Both the position numbers and the translations under genes were made by a program. Of a stretch of 64,000 nucleotides of DNA, positions 13,528-23,805 are shown piece after piece. Position 1 is the first letter of the stretch. Every line of letters starts with the position of its first letter. Below the pieces are notes generated by a model. It ran no database searches, was not told the DNA's origin, and was given only the letters and a program-made list of their open reading frames with translations. The DNA comes from Ulota crispa (Eukaryota > Streptophyta > Bryopsida > Orthotrichales > Orthotrichaceae): the NCBI GenBank assembly GCA_963920765.1, contig OY987248.1, positions 1,369,001 through 1,433,000 on the forward strand. Direction: 5' to 3'.

Positions 13528-13920
13528 CTAGAACTCCATGGGGATATATTCCCCTTGCTTGCTCCCATCACCGTTACCATCTCCATCATCCTGATGGGGA
13601 GCCATGAAAGCAGGAGAGCTCAAACGTTGAAACAAACTTAAATTTTTCCTTCTCCTGAGCTGGAGCCACTTTGGGACTCTTCTGCTGGGACCAATCCGGT
13701 CAAACACAGAAACATTTCCACTCCGCTTCTTTGACGAAGTGGTTGCATGAGTAGGCATTGGACCTAGGCGGTCATGCACATTGGCCTTCTCTTTGTGAGC
13801 CCTTCTTGGAGCTGCCTGCCCACAGCCCAGGCGTTGGAACACAGATATTGCCATGGAGCCGGGCCGAATTCTCACAAAGCTTGCTCTCAACAGCTCAAAT
13901 CTCAAGAGAGAGAGCGGCAA
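13528..13920 (-). pseudogene. Gag-like fragment of an LTR retrotransposon (possible)
   Basis: A 130-residue open frame with four spaced copies of a (V/L)(F/H)xR(L/I) motif: SVFQRLG, NVHDRLGP, SVFDRIGP and SLFQRLS, separated by basic stretches. From memory, such SVF-DRLG repeats occur in the gag/protease linker of some plant Ty3-type polyproteins. No zinc knuckle, protease, reverse transcriptase or LTR is found around it. If the relationship holds, this is a fragment of a dead copy. It could instead be a lineage-specific gene. Confidence 0.4.
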
Positions 13921-13997
13921 TGCAACAATGCATGTGAGAATGAAGATGACAAAGGGTGGTAGTCCTATTTATACTTTTACTTGCAAGTGAACATACC

Positions 13998-14216
13998 TTT
14001 CACTTTGGGCCAATTGTGCCAATTGTGAGTAAGTGCCCTTCACTTTGGGCCAATTGTGAGTAAGTGCCCTTCACTTTGGGCCAATTGTGAGTAAGTGCCC
14101 TTCACTTTGGGCCAATTGTGAGTAAGTGCCCTTCACTTTGGGCCAATTGCTAGCAAGTTAAGTGCCTTTGAGTTTGGGCCAATTGCTAGTAAGTGCTTTT
14201 CAGTTTGGGCCAATTG
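13998..14216. repeat. 31-bp tandem array
   Basis: Six to seven copies of a unit with core cccttcactttgggccaatt followed by gtgagtaagtg. Central copies are nearly identical and the edge copies diverged (gctagtaagt variants). Confidence 0.85.
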
Positions 14217-14336
14217 GGGCCATTTTCAAGAAAGGTAGAAGGTTCTAGAATTGCAAGTAAGGCACGAGCTTCTAGAAGCGTCTACAAGCGTCCAATCACT
14301 TCCTAAGTCACTTCCTAATTAAAAGCTTTTGGCTCT

Positions 14337-14450
14337 AACAACATCTTTTGATGAGTTACGCATACTTAAGTACTATGCTAAGCCTACTCAACTCATCAAT
14401 GACAATTATAAATATTTTTTGCAAAATGTAAGATGTTCCTAGAGCCAAAA
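14337..14450. mobile_element. Small inverted-repeat element, 114 bp
   Basis: The ends TTTTGGCTCTAACAACATCT and AGATGTTCCTAGAGCCAAAA pair over about 20 bases with two or three mismatches. A second internal pairing (gatgagt / actcatc) lies inside. No other copy is noticed. Confidence 0.5.
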
Positions 14451-14535
14451 TCTTTACGAGACTGCAGTTAAATGTCCACGTTGGATGGCCATGTGGGTAC
14501 AAGAAAGTGTAAGTACTTGCATCCATCCATTGCAC

Positions 14536-14850
14536 CCATCCATATACTGCGTCCATCCATCCATATACTGCGTCCATCCATCCATATACTGCGTCCATCC
14601 ATCCATATACTGCGTCCATCCATCCATATACTGCGTCCATCCATCCATATACTGCGTCCATCCATCCATATACTGCGTCCATCCATCCATATACTGCGTC
14701 CATCCATCCATATACTGCGTCCATCCATCCATATACTGCGTCCATCCATCCATATACTGCGTCCATCCATCCATATACTGCGTCCATCCATCCATATACT
14801 GCGTCCATCCATCCATATACTGCGTCCATCCATCCATATACTGCGTCCAT
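14536..14850. repeat. Perfect 21-bp minisatellite, 15 copies
   Basis: Unit gtccatccatccatatactg plus c, repeated 15 times without a visible difference. Because 21 is a multiple of three, nearly every frame stays open through it, which explains the overlapping long open frames here (PSIYCVH on one strand, YGWMDAV on the other). Not a gene. Confidence 0.95.
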
Positions 14851-14880
14851 CCATCCAGTGCATGCATCTAGTGCATCCAT

Positions 14881-15095
14881 CCCGCAGAAGAACAGGGGAT
14901 GTGATATTGGAGAAAGTGCTATTAAAGAGGTACGAGAGAGTATGGTGCTATTGTCCGTGAATTAGGGCAGCGCAGCTCCTCATCGATACAGAGGCTCTGT
15001 TCTTCTGATTGTGTGCCTTACAAGTGATTCCTTTTCCAATTGTTCCACTGCGACCGAATTGCAGAGCCCGGAATTCTGCGCGGAAGGCAACAGGC
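14881..15095 (+). promoter_or_regulatory. URM1 5' flank
   Basis: More balanced base composition than the neighbouring spacer. It would hold the promoter and 5' UTR. I see no TATA box that can be placed with confidence. Confidence 0.3.
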
Positions 15096-16653
15096 ATGCA
15101 TCTCACGTTGGAATTCGGGTACACACACAATTGTCCTTCCATATTTCAAATTTTACAACTGGATTCGATGGAGCTCTTTCTCGAGCGATTCTTGCGAGGA
15201 TTAGGTTATTTAACTTAGTTGATGCGTGTTATATGTGAGTGCGCTCTGATGGTGAATTGATCTCAGAGGCGGATTGGAGCTTTTATTTGGATCGCAGAAG
15301 AAACATGAAGTCGATGTCGCCCCCCCTGATGGTCTGAAAGAGGTACTGCAATCTTCTATGAGAATTTCAAATTCTCTATGACATAGTTCTTACATAGAAA
15401 TTAGCCTTTCAAAAATCGTCCTATTAACCTACTTCACTTTCACTTAGTGAGATCGTATTAGAATTGTTGTTGCAATTTTCTGATTTTATCATTTCAATTT
15501 CCCGCCTTTTTTTTGCTCCCAAGGCAATTTTGAGGTACACGCTGCTGAACCTTTTTTCAAGGAATTAATGTTCGTGTCACGCTTACAAAAGCATTGTTTC
15601 GATTATCATGAGCTTTTGTTTATTTTTTTATCGTGCTAGGTGACGATGGAGTTGCTTCTTTCTTGGATCAAAGAGAACCTACTTAAGGAAAGGCCAGAGA
15701 TGTTTTTGAAGGAGAACTCTGTGTAAGTGCTCGTTTTTCCAACTTTTATAGTCGTGTTATGCCGTAATAAACCACGGTTCGAGATTACAAGTTCTAGAAG
15801 GATCGGTAAAGTAACAATTAATTCTAGGTTATCAATTGCTCGATTCGCTTCATGAGTAGATCAGTGGAACGATTCAAAGCGCCGTCAGAGGTTGTCGAAG
15901 GGGATTTGATTATAAGATTAGGGTTAAGGTTTCATAGTGGAATGATTTGTTTTCGTAATATAGTTGTTGTGCTTGTTCTTACATGCGGTACAGATTACCA
16001 GAATCCTTCAGGACCTGATCTTGTCTCTTCTTAACTGACCCTTGTAACAAACAATTCAAGTATTCATATACTTGGTTGAAGTTTATTTGCTTGCGAATAG
16101 TGTAAACATGACTTGACTAAATGCCTATGCCTACTGATCTTTAAGTGGACTGTCAATCATACCTTCTGGTCTTTCAATGAAAATAGGGTTGTCCACTGTG
16201 GCTTAAAAGTGTGCAATTTAGAACTTCAACTCTTGCACAAAAATCATGAAGCATTTCATCTCTTTTACGGAGCTCCTACAGTAAGAGTTTGGAGTCATCT
16301 ATTGTTTACTATGGAACTCTCAGGGGTGAAGGAACTCGCAGAGAACTGCTGAAGAAATTAGTACAGTAGTGAAAATTTGACCTTAATAGGTTTCGCTCTT
16401 GTACCCGAAGATCTCTCAAAAAATTCTGTATCTCTCCCACAATATGCAGTTGCACATATTGGTTACAGTTGCTGAATGCGATGCAGCTAGTGTCCTCCAC
16501 TTCTTACAGTTGCCCTTTGTGTGAATTGCATGCAGCCGTCCAGGTGTACTTGTGTTGGTTAACGACAGCGACTGGGAGCTTTGTGGTCGGCTTGAAGCGG
16601 TTCTGGAAGATAACGATGAAGTCATATTTATTTCCACCTTACATGGGGGCTGA
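15096..16653 (+). CDS. URM1: Ubiquitin-related modifier 1 (URM1), 4 exons
   Basis: URM1 is the sulfur carrier for thiolation of tRNA wobble uridine and also a protein modifier, working with the E1-like enzyme MOCS3/Uba4 in the cytosol. Exons 15096-15118, 15267-15342, 15640-15722 and 16536-16653 join in phase into 99 residues, the usual family length. The start [15 protein letters not shown] is typical of plant URM1. Downstream motifs are [16 protein letters not shown] and [12 protein letters not shown], and the protein ends ISTLHGG directly before TGA, so the active C-terminal Gly-Gly is already exposed. The first exon codes only eight residues before a split glycine codon. The last intron is 813 bp, long for this locus. 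LHCSR lies convergently downstream. Confidence 0.96.
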
Positions 16654-16688
16654 TCTCATATTTGCAACTAGAAACTAGAGTCATTTAA

Positions 16689-16924
16689 AGTAGTGCAACT
16701 CTTGTTTTGAACCAAGCGGTCTTCCATCCAATTGTGGAGTATGTAGTAAGGTAACCTTCTCCATACTCGAGCGTTTAAGAAGTCCTCCCCAATTCCGATC
16801 GTTTGTACCCGCGGTATACATTTCAGTCCTGGAATGTACACCACCGGTACAAAAGGGTCGGAATTGGGGTCGGAGGGTTGCCTTAAAGGAAGCTCTCTCC
16901 ATTTTATTACAATATTGCACTACT
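16689..16924. mobile_element. Foldback miniature element in the URM1 3' flank
   Basis: The ends GTAGTGCAA and TTGCACTAC are inverted, and the centre folds strongly: ccccaattccgatcgtttgt pairs with acaaaagggtcggaattggg. It starts about 36 bp after the URM1 stop codon, so it probably lies in or next to the 3' UTR. Confidence 0.65.
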
Positions 16925-17667
16925 CAGCTTATTGGACGGGATCTACATTTAAAGGCATATGCGAACGTGGACATCGGTGTTGCACACATTGCAGTTTCAC
17001 CTTCCGTAGGTACTACTCCGCTAACCAGCTGCCTGCTGAGTCGTTAGATGTGATATAAGACTATATAAGAACGACGCAGTGCACAAGTTTCAGAGATTCT
17101 CAAAGAGCTGTGATATGGGAAGATAGTTACTTTTCCTCTGAATATTCGATACTGCTGTGCACGTTAAGGCTCCAATTTTTTCAGGTGTGACGGAAAATTT
17201 AAGTTTTCTGATTTCCATATTCATATTTAATATGTAAAGTGCAAAGGAGCTTTACACTTCGTAGGTATAAGGTGCATGCATACGTAAACATCTTCTCTTC
17301 AGACAGGGATAAGATGTATTCTCTTTCACTCTTACACGTGTAACGAAGAGAGAAAAGTCTATCTGCCAGTTGGAATGACATTGTTGCCTTAGAAAAGAGA
17401 AGTCATCGACTTGGGTAGACAGAGAAATTTCGACGAATGCAAAAATATGCTTTACTCGATAAGATTGGTGCATCTGGGCTAAGCCGGGATTCTACGAACC
17501 CCTGTTCCCATTGCAAATGTTACAGCTCTCAGCATGGTACGCTCTACCACCTGCTGACGAAAAGCAAGATGCCTCGAAAATGAGGAAGTGTACACTACAT
17601 ATTGTTGTATCTAACACACTCCTTTGCTTACTTGCTATTGACAGAGGTATGTACAGATACAGGCAGT
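16925..17667. other. Spacer between convergent URM1 and LHCSR
   Basis: Should contain the 3' UTR of LHCSR (minus) and perhaps the end of the URM1 transcript. No further gene or repeat is recognised. Confidence 0.5.
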
Positions 17668-18844
17668 TTACAGACCACCCAATCTCTTGGTCAAATGTTG
17701 GACGATCTCTTCACCGTTCACCAACTCCTGAGCCACAAACCCGGCAATGGCGATCATAGCAAGACGTCCATTGTTGAGCTCCTTGGTCTGTATTTCCTTC
17801 CTCTCAGCAGGGTCAGAAGGGAGCAGACCCAAGGGGTCGAAGCCCAAGTTGCCGGGCTCGTAGTCGTCTCTCAAGGTGTTAAAGTCGGAGGAACGGGGAG
17901 TGGCCCATCCCAAGCCTACTCTGTAAGATTCACACAGACCAATCGCGAGCAGAAGTGGCTCCCAGAACACTGCACCTCTTGCCTCAACCTGCTGGAAGTG
18001 GTAAATAGCGGGACCTGCAATGAAAAAAAACAGAAAGCAAAAAGTCATTTCACACATACTGATTCATCTTGCTTATACCACATGTGAACATAAGTCGAAG
18101 CTGTGGGTATACCACCCGTCCAGTATCTTTAAAATCTTCATATTTTGTTTTGTGACTGTGTTTTAAGGTTTGTTAATGCTGTAACAGCGACAGACACAGT
18201 TTAGGACGCTCTCTCTCGAATGGAGCACATGTTGAGGTTATATATATTACCCGTGATTTGACCGTCGAAGTTCAGGAAGAGAGCGTTGCTCTGGAGCTGC
18301 TCCTGGGCGATAAAGCCAACGACTGCAAGCATGGCGACACGGCCATGGGTAATCTCCGACTCCCTCCACCTATTTAACTCCTTGATGGGACGGGGGCTGG
18401 AGGCAGCGCGGGCCAGCAAGTCAGCAGGGTCGAAGATATTTTCAAAAGGAGCCGACACTCCGGGCAAAGTCTTCGCATCTGTAACCACAGTTGATATCAG
18501 TCAGCACCCACATCGTCTCACACATCTCCAGACATCACATTTTCTTATCCTTTACTAAAACCACTACCTTTACCCACATTCTCCTCTACCCAGTTGATTA
18601 AAACAGAATTGATATAAAGCACGGGCGAACTACATTGGTATTTCTATCAACTAGATTTTGGTGAATGTTGAGGCTTACATTCGAGGACATTCTCCGGGAC
18701 GGCAGCGGGGTCTGGGGCGGCCTTATCAGACACGGCGCTGATGCGCACGACTGAACGCCGGGACACCTGCACGGGGGCAGTGGCGGCGAAGGAGAAGAGC
18801 TTGGCACCCGAGATGCAGCTCACGGAGGACATGGCGGCAGCCAT
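17668..18844 (-). CDS. LHCSR: LHCSR, stress-related light-harvesting chlorophyll a/b protein, 3 exons
   Basis: LHCSR is a thylakoid antenna protein that senses low lumen pH and dissipates excess excitation (qE quenching). Exons on the minus strand: 18679-18844, 18251-18478, 18014-17668, joined in phases 1 and 1 into 246 residues, close to moss LHCSR length. The first ~40 residues are an Ala/Ser/Arg-rich transit peptide. [19 protein letters not shown] starts the mature core. Chlorophyll-binding helices A and C carry EITHGRVAM (97-105) and ELNNGRLAM (210-218); helix B is [16 protein letters not shown] (148-163). [10 protein letters not shown] and the acidic [13 protein letters not shown] segment distinguish LHCSR from ordinary LHC proteins. 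The C-terminus ends shortly after [10 protein letters not shown], as in mosses, and lacks the longer chlorophyte tail. Start chosen at the MAAAMSS methionine. Confidence 0.96.
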
Positions 18845-18924
18845 TGTGAGACCCTGAAAAGAGGAAAACCAAAGCAGACAGAGAGAGACAAGTGCAGCAG
18901 TAATGCGGAGGGGTAAGGTAGACT
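18845..18924 (-). promoter_or_regulatory. LHCSR 5' UTR and proximal promoter remnant
   Basis: Only about 80 bp of purine-rich sequence (minus-strand view: CT-rich) separate the LHCSR start codon from the miniature element beginning near 18925. No TATA box is visible here, so the core promoter may lie within or beyond the inserted elements. Confidence 0.4.
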
Positions 18925-19196
18925 ACCTATTTCGTTAATTTGGGAAGAAACCCCGGTTTTAGGAATAAATCAGATTTAAGGTGATCACCTTAAACTAAGC
19001 TCTAGGTTTAAGTAGCAATTTTTTGATACACTTGTCCTCAGGTGAGAGGAGGAATTTGCAAGAAACAGAATCTCAATGGCTCAAACCAAATCCGATACCT
19101 TTGAATATGGTGTTGAAAGCTAGAAAGAAAAATGTTGGATTTGAGGTGAAGTACAACTTGGGAATTTGGTCTTCCCAATTTAATGAATATGGCGTT
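18925..19196 (+). mobile_element. Miniature element, family A copy 2
   Basis: Right end CCCAATTTAATGAATATGGCGTT and interior aggtgatcacctt, ggtgagaggaggaatttgca and gatacctttgaatatggt match copies at 25554 and 28110. The left end (ttcgttaatttggg near 18931) has decayed. It sits directly upstream of LHCSR. Confidence 0.7.
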
Positions 19197-19390
19197 TAGT
19201 GAGCTCATAAACTGTGCATCTAAGGGCTCATCCCCCTTTTTCATGGTTTTCCGTGGATGGAAGGATTTTTTGTTCATTTTTCAAACAAAGAGAAATAGAT
19301 GCAAAATGTAACATAAGTTGTTTCATATTTTTTGAAGCATTTTTGAATTACTTATGAATTCTCAAAGTGCATGTGTCATAGGTCCCTATT
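19197..19390 (+). mobile_element. Truncated miniature element, family B copy 1
   Basis: gctcataaactgtgcatcta followed by agggctcatcc, and later gttgtttcatattttttgaa, correspond to the first half of family B. The second half and the right terminal repeat are missing. It abuts the family A element upstream of LHCSR. Confidence 0.55.
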
Positions 19391-19943
19391 TATGACCTTA
19401 GACCTTCCAGAAACTGTTCACTTCAAGTTGTGAAGAGATTTGGGGAAGCAAGGAGAATGATTAGCTCTTGTAATTAAAAACACCCTTTCTCCCATGCATT
19501 CAACGACTTGTAAGAGGCCAATTTAAGAACCACCCGTGCACCATTTCACTACAAGCTACCAAGCAATTCAAAATGAATGAGTGATTTTTGAGCAAACTAC
19601 TTAGAAGCATAGACAAGTGGAAAGCTAAATAGAAGCAAAGCTGATGATTGCTCTAGAGGCGGAGGATGCTACATTACCCATACATGTCCAGTTCATGCAA
19701 AACGTATGCTTGTATATTAGTATTCAATAAATTGTAGCAATATCCACACCTTGGCTTTCAAATTCTAGTTGAATGCTTTTATAACATGTATAATTGGAAA
19801 GGTCTCACATTATTTTGTACACAAAGACAATAAGTTGTACTTTAGATTATTGTTTTTGTGAGTTGTAAACAAATAAGCAATTATGATGGAATATGAATTA
19901 ACATCCAATAGAACACTAGTTGGTTGAGTTGCTATCCCTTGCA
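19391..19943. other. AT-rich spacer
   Basis: No gene or defined repeat recognised. Confidence 0.4.
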
Positions 19944-21169
19944 TTAACCCCTAAAGGACCATTGTCCCTTTGGGGGACAGGTTGGACTTTGGGCATGTAC
20001 TCATTACAAGGGATTTGGACCTAAGAATGGGTCCCTTCCCCCAAAACTATGGGAACTTTGGGAACACTTCCACAACACTTCCACATAGGCAATCTGCAGC
20101 AGTCAGACATGGCATTAGGGCGACCATGTCAGATATTATTATTTAATTATTATTTTTGGGAAAAAAAACTTTTTTTGACTTTTTATTTATTATTTATTTA
20201 TTTTTGTATTATTACTTTTCTAATGACCAGCAATGGCATTGGGAACATCCAAACTCACAGCCCTTTTTTGGGTCCAAATCCCTTGTAATGTATGGCTAAA
20301 CTACTTTGTGTGATTTTTTGAAACTTTTATTGAAGGTGGGGAATTCAAAGATCTATGTGGGCATCTAATTTCTTCTTCATTCCGGCATTTGACAAAGAAG
20401 TTATGCATGAATTTCAGAAAATTTGGGGAAGATTGCCTGTCCGGGCAGCCCAAAAACTTCTTTAAAAATTACTTTTTTTAAAAACCCAAATTTGAAATTG
20501 GTTCTTTAGATTTTTTTATTCATGAGAAGCTTTGAATCATTCAATCCCAATTAATGACATGAAAGTTATGAGGAGTTTTTGTTTGCGGGCAATTATGGAA
20601 TCTCTACTGTAAAATAAACTTTGAAGTCCTTTATTTTACTCAATTTTCAATATTTTGGAAAAAAAAGAAAACAAAAGGAACTAAATTGTTTATCACAACA
20701 TTATCACCGTTGGGATTTGCATTTTTCATTTCCATAATTTGATTCTTAAAAATTTAGTGTTTTGACTCATTCTCTATTTCTTTTTAATTACTATTTTTTC
20801 CCATGTGTTGTATAGTTCCAATTGATTTGAAAATTCTCCCACACATTTCTAACTTGATCTCCTACATGGAAAAAATAAAGTGCAACTTTGGGTAGAGTAA
20901 TTTTTTTGTTATAAGAGTGGTCAAAGGCTTTTGAAATTTTTGGGCAGCATGGAAATTTATTTTTTTTCACTTTAGATGTTTATATCTCACTCCTCTCCAT
21001 TTGGAATGAGCTGATTTTTTTCCCACAAGTACCTCTTGGAATCTCAAGCAAGATCCTATGGTTGGATTTCCCAAAAACAAAACATAAAATCCCTTTTTTC
21101 TAAACTTCCTAGAAGTGGCAGTTTTTAGTGATTTTGGCAGAAAAATGGGCTTGGTCTATTAAGGGTTAA
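19944..21169. mobile_element. TTAA-bounded element, family C, 1,226 bp
   Basis: Left end TTAACCCCTAAAGGACCATT; right end GGTCTATTAAGGGTTAA. In reverse orientation it matches 48536-49487 along its length: the segments actttgggcatgta, tttgtgtgattttttgaaac and attgaaggtggggaattc recur in the same order. No open frame of useful length. Runs of A/T fill the centre. Confidence 0.8.
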
Positions 21170-22193
21170 AAGCACAAAATTATAAGAACCCAAGAAATAA
21201 TTGAACATGTGAGGTGTATTAGTAAGGTAGTTAATAATAAATATAATATATTATGAACTAGAGTAAATAGATATTGTCTTAAATATTTTGACCTTTATGA
21301 GACATAAATCTTGAAGATGGTTTTGAGTACTCACTTCTACTAAAAAGTGCACAAAGAATAATGGATTAAGTTGGTTTTTCCTTTGAGTTGCTTCTTGAAA
21401 TCCAACAAAAAGTTGAATGTCATATTTAACTAAATTTGGACTATTCATTTAATATATAACTTTCTGTGCAAAACCTCAATGCCATTGTCACTTCATTTCT
21501 TTTCTTGTTCCATTTTCACCAATACTTTTTTGTTTTTACATTTAATGCAAATGAGAAACTTTTTTGTAAACTCATACTTATTAGAAATTGTGCATGATAC
21601 TACCCCTAGCATACATAGAATGATTTGCTACTAGCTTAGACTCAACTTGCTAATGATTCCACTATGAGTGTGAGTTTGAAGTGTTGAGAATGGTAACTTG
21701 GGATTTTAGCTACAATTGCTTTGACCAACATTTGCAATTGCCATTCTTTAACTCCTAGGGGTAGAGGCATGTGGTAAGAGGACAATGAATGATGTCACAT
21801 ATGGTGAATACTAGAACTACACTAAATATATGTAGTATATTAAAGTGTTGTCAAAAAGTAGTTTTCTTTATGGTTTTTCAACAAATTTTGTGCTTCAAGA
21901 TTTTGTGCAAAGTTTGGGATCAATTCATATAGGAAAAAAAATCAAAATAAGACATAAAAGAACTTGCAAAAAAGGTGTTCCAATTTTTTAAAATGTGTAT
22001 GTCATAGTTTGTTTTGCTTCAAAAGCTCTATATCTACATGCTACTCATTAGGACTCAATTGGAAACTTGGAATGCAAATGCTTACTTGTAAAATCTAACT
22101 TGATATGGTGATACTTGCAAGTTGCAACTGCCTCATATAATTAGCATTTGTAACCAACAAGAAGTTTTGATTTGGGATCTATACACTACAATA
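21170..22193. other. AT-rich spacer
   Basis: No gene recognised. The stretch around 21700-21780 contains a weak TTAA-CTCCTAGGGG end that might be another family C boundary, but no partner was found. Confidence 0.35.
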
Positions 22194-22302
22194 GAATGGG
22201 CATTTTATGACTCCCAATTATAATTGTTGTGAGTCATTTGAGTTATAAATGACCAACAATAGTCATATCTCAGAGTCATAAAATGCCCATTTTGTTGTAG
22301 TG
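22194..22302. mobile_element. Mini-CACTA element, 109 bp
   Basis: Begins CACTACAATAGAATGGGCAT and ends ATGCCCATTTTGTTGTAGTG, an almost perfect hairpin through GAGTCATAAAATGCCC. Flanks ATA and ATT agree at two of three bases, as in an aged 3-bp target duplication. Confidence 0.7.
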
Positions 22303-23129
22303 ATTGTAGGCTAGCAGCTACCTAAAACTACATTGATCTATATTCCAACTTTGTTGTTGATCTCAAATGTAGTAAAGGTATGAATCCATTCCAAATACAA
22401 GAAGAATATCTTGTATCAAATTGACCGCAAAGGCAATTGCAAACGTTTAGGGGTTAATGACTTAAGGCCTCGTGTTACAAGTATTTACAATTTGAAGAAT
22501 CTTACTTGTGGATCCTTGTTTATAAAACTCTCTACATTTCACCGTCATAGCTTGGATAATGCAAATTCCACACACTCCTGCCAAACTAGCTCAGCGCTTT
22601 GTTATAACTCTTGGCACTTAAGTATCCAGATGTATAATTTTGGTTATTGAAATAAAGGATCCTTAAATCCTATACAAGTACGGAAAATTGCAAGCCCTGG
22701 GCAATGCAAAAATAATGGAGGCTGCTGAGAGCTTATTACCAGAGTGTCTGAATTAACTACTACTACAAGACTTTAGAAGCCAAAACTTGTTTCTATAGAC
22801 TCAAACAATGTTTGAGAATAAGCAACAGCTAATGTAGCCTGAACCGGTGGTAAGTAACAAAAAAACCAGTTGAATTTGGAAAACATATGATAATAACTGG
22901 TCACATGTTCCAAAAAACTAAAAATAGTACACATAGAGGCAAATTTTGGAGTAAATACAAGTGAAAATTGTTTAAATATGAGAAGGGAAGGTTAAGTGCT
23001 GGTAAAGCTCAAAAAACCCCCCAAACTCTGCTCTCAAATGGAGTTCAAACCAAGATTTTGTTTCCTTCATTGGTATAATCTATAACTTTACTTTTTTGGA
23101 GTAATTGATTTCAACTCCTATGAACAAAA
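22303..23129. other. Spacer with one family C terminus
   Basis: TTTAGGGGTTAA at 22446-22457 is a right terminus of family C whose left partner I could not place. Otherwise there is no gene or defined element. Confidence 0.4.
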
Positions 23130-23770
23130 ATGGCCAATTAGGGATGCTTTGAAAACTATGCAAAGTTGTATAGAGGGACGCAAATGGTCAACTAGGGTTT
23201 AGGGATTCAATGGAAACTATGCTATATAGGGAGGGATGCAAATGACATATTGGGATTTAGGGATGCAATGGAAATTAAGCAAAGTTGTAAGGAAGGATGT
23301 AAATGGCCAATGAAGGTGTAGCAAAGATGTAGGGAGAGATACAATTGGCCAATTAGGGTTTAGGGGTTCAATGGAAACTATAAAGAGGTGCTATAGCCTA
23401 TAGGGAGGGACGTAAATGGTCAATTACGGTTTAGGGATGCATAAGAAACTATGTTGTAAGAAAGGATGCAAATGATAAATTGGGGTTTAGGGGTGCAATT
23501 GAAACTAAGCAAAGCTGCAAGAAGGGACGCAATTGACCAGGTTTAAGGATGCAATAAAAACTATGAAGAGGTGCTATAGGGAAGGATACAAATGGCCAAT
23601 TTGGGTTTGACAAATTCATTTGCATGAAGGGATGCAATTGACCAATTAGAGTTTAGGGATGCAATGAAAGCTATGAAGAGGTGTTGTAGGGACTAGGGAG
23701 GGATGCAATTGGCAAATTAGGGTTTAGGGATGCAATGGAAACTTATGGCAAAGTTGTTGGGAGGGACGCC
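23130..23770. repeat. Diverged ~60-70-bp minisatellite with telomere-type motifs
   Basis: About ten degenerate units share ggatgcaaatggccaatta, gggtttaggg, atgcaatggaaactatg and gttgtagggaggga. Each better-preserved unit carries TTAGGGTTTAGGG, i.e. adjoining TTTAGGG plant-type telomere units. The array ends about 35 bp from the stop codon of the downstream minus-strand channel gene. Confidence 0.8.
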
Positions 23771-23805
23771 AACGTAGGTTGGCAGACAACATTTTCTGCA
23801 AAAGA

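Noticed and set aside
14356..14960. Several overlapping long open frames on both strands through the 21-bp array
   Set aside because: They are produced by a repeat unit whose length is a multiple of three. No start context, no homology, and equal openness on both strands.
23130..23770. CRISPR-like array
   Set aside because: Units are diverged, spacing is irregular, and the sequence is eukaryotic nuclear DNA. This is a minisatellite.
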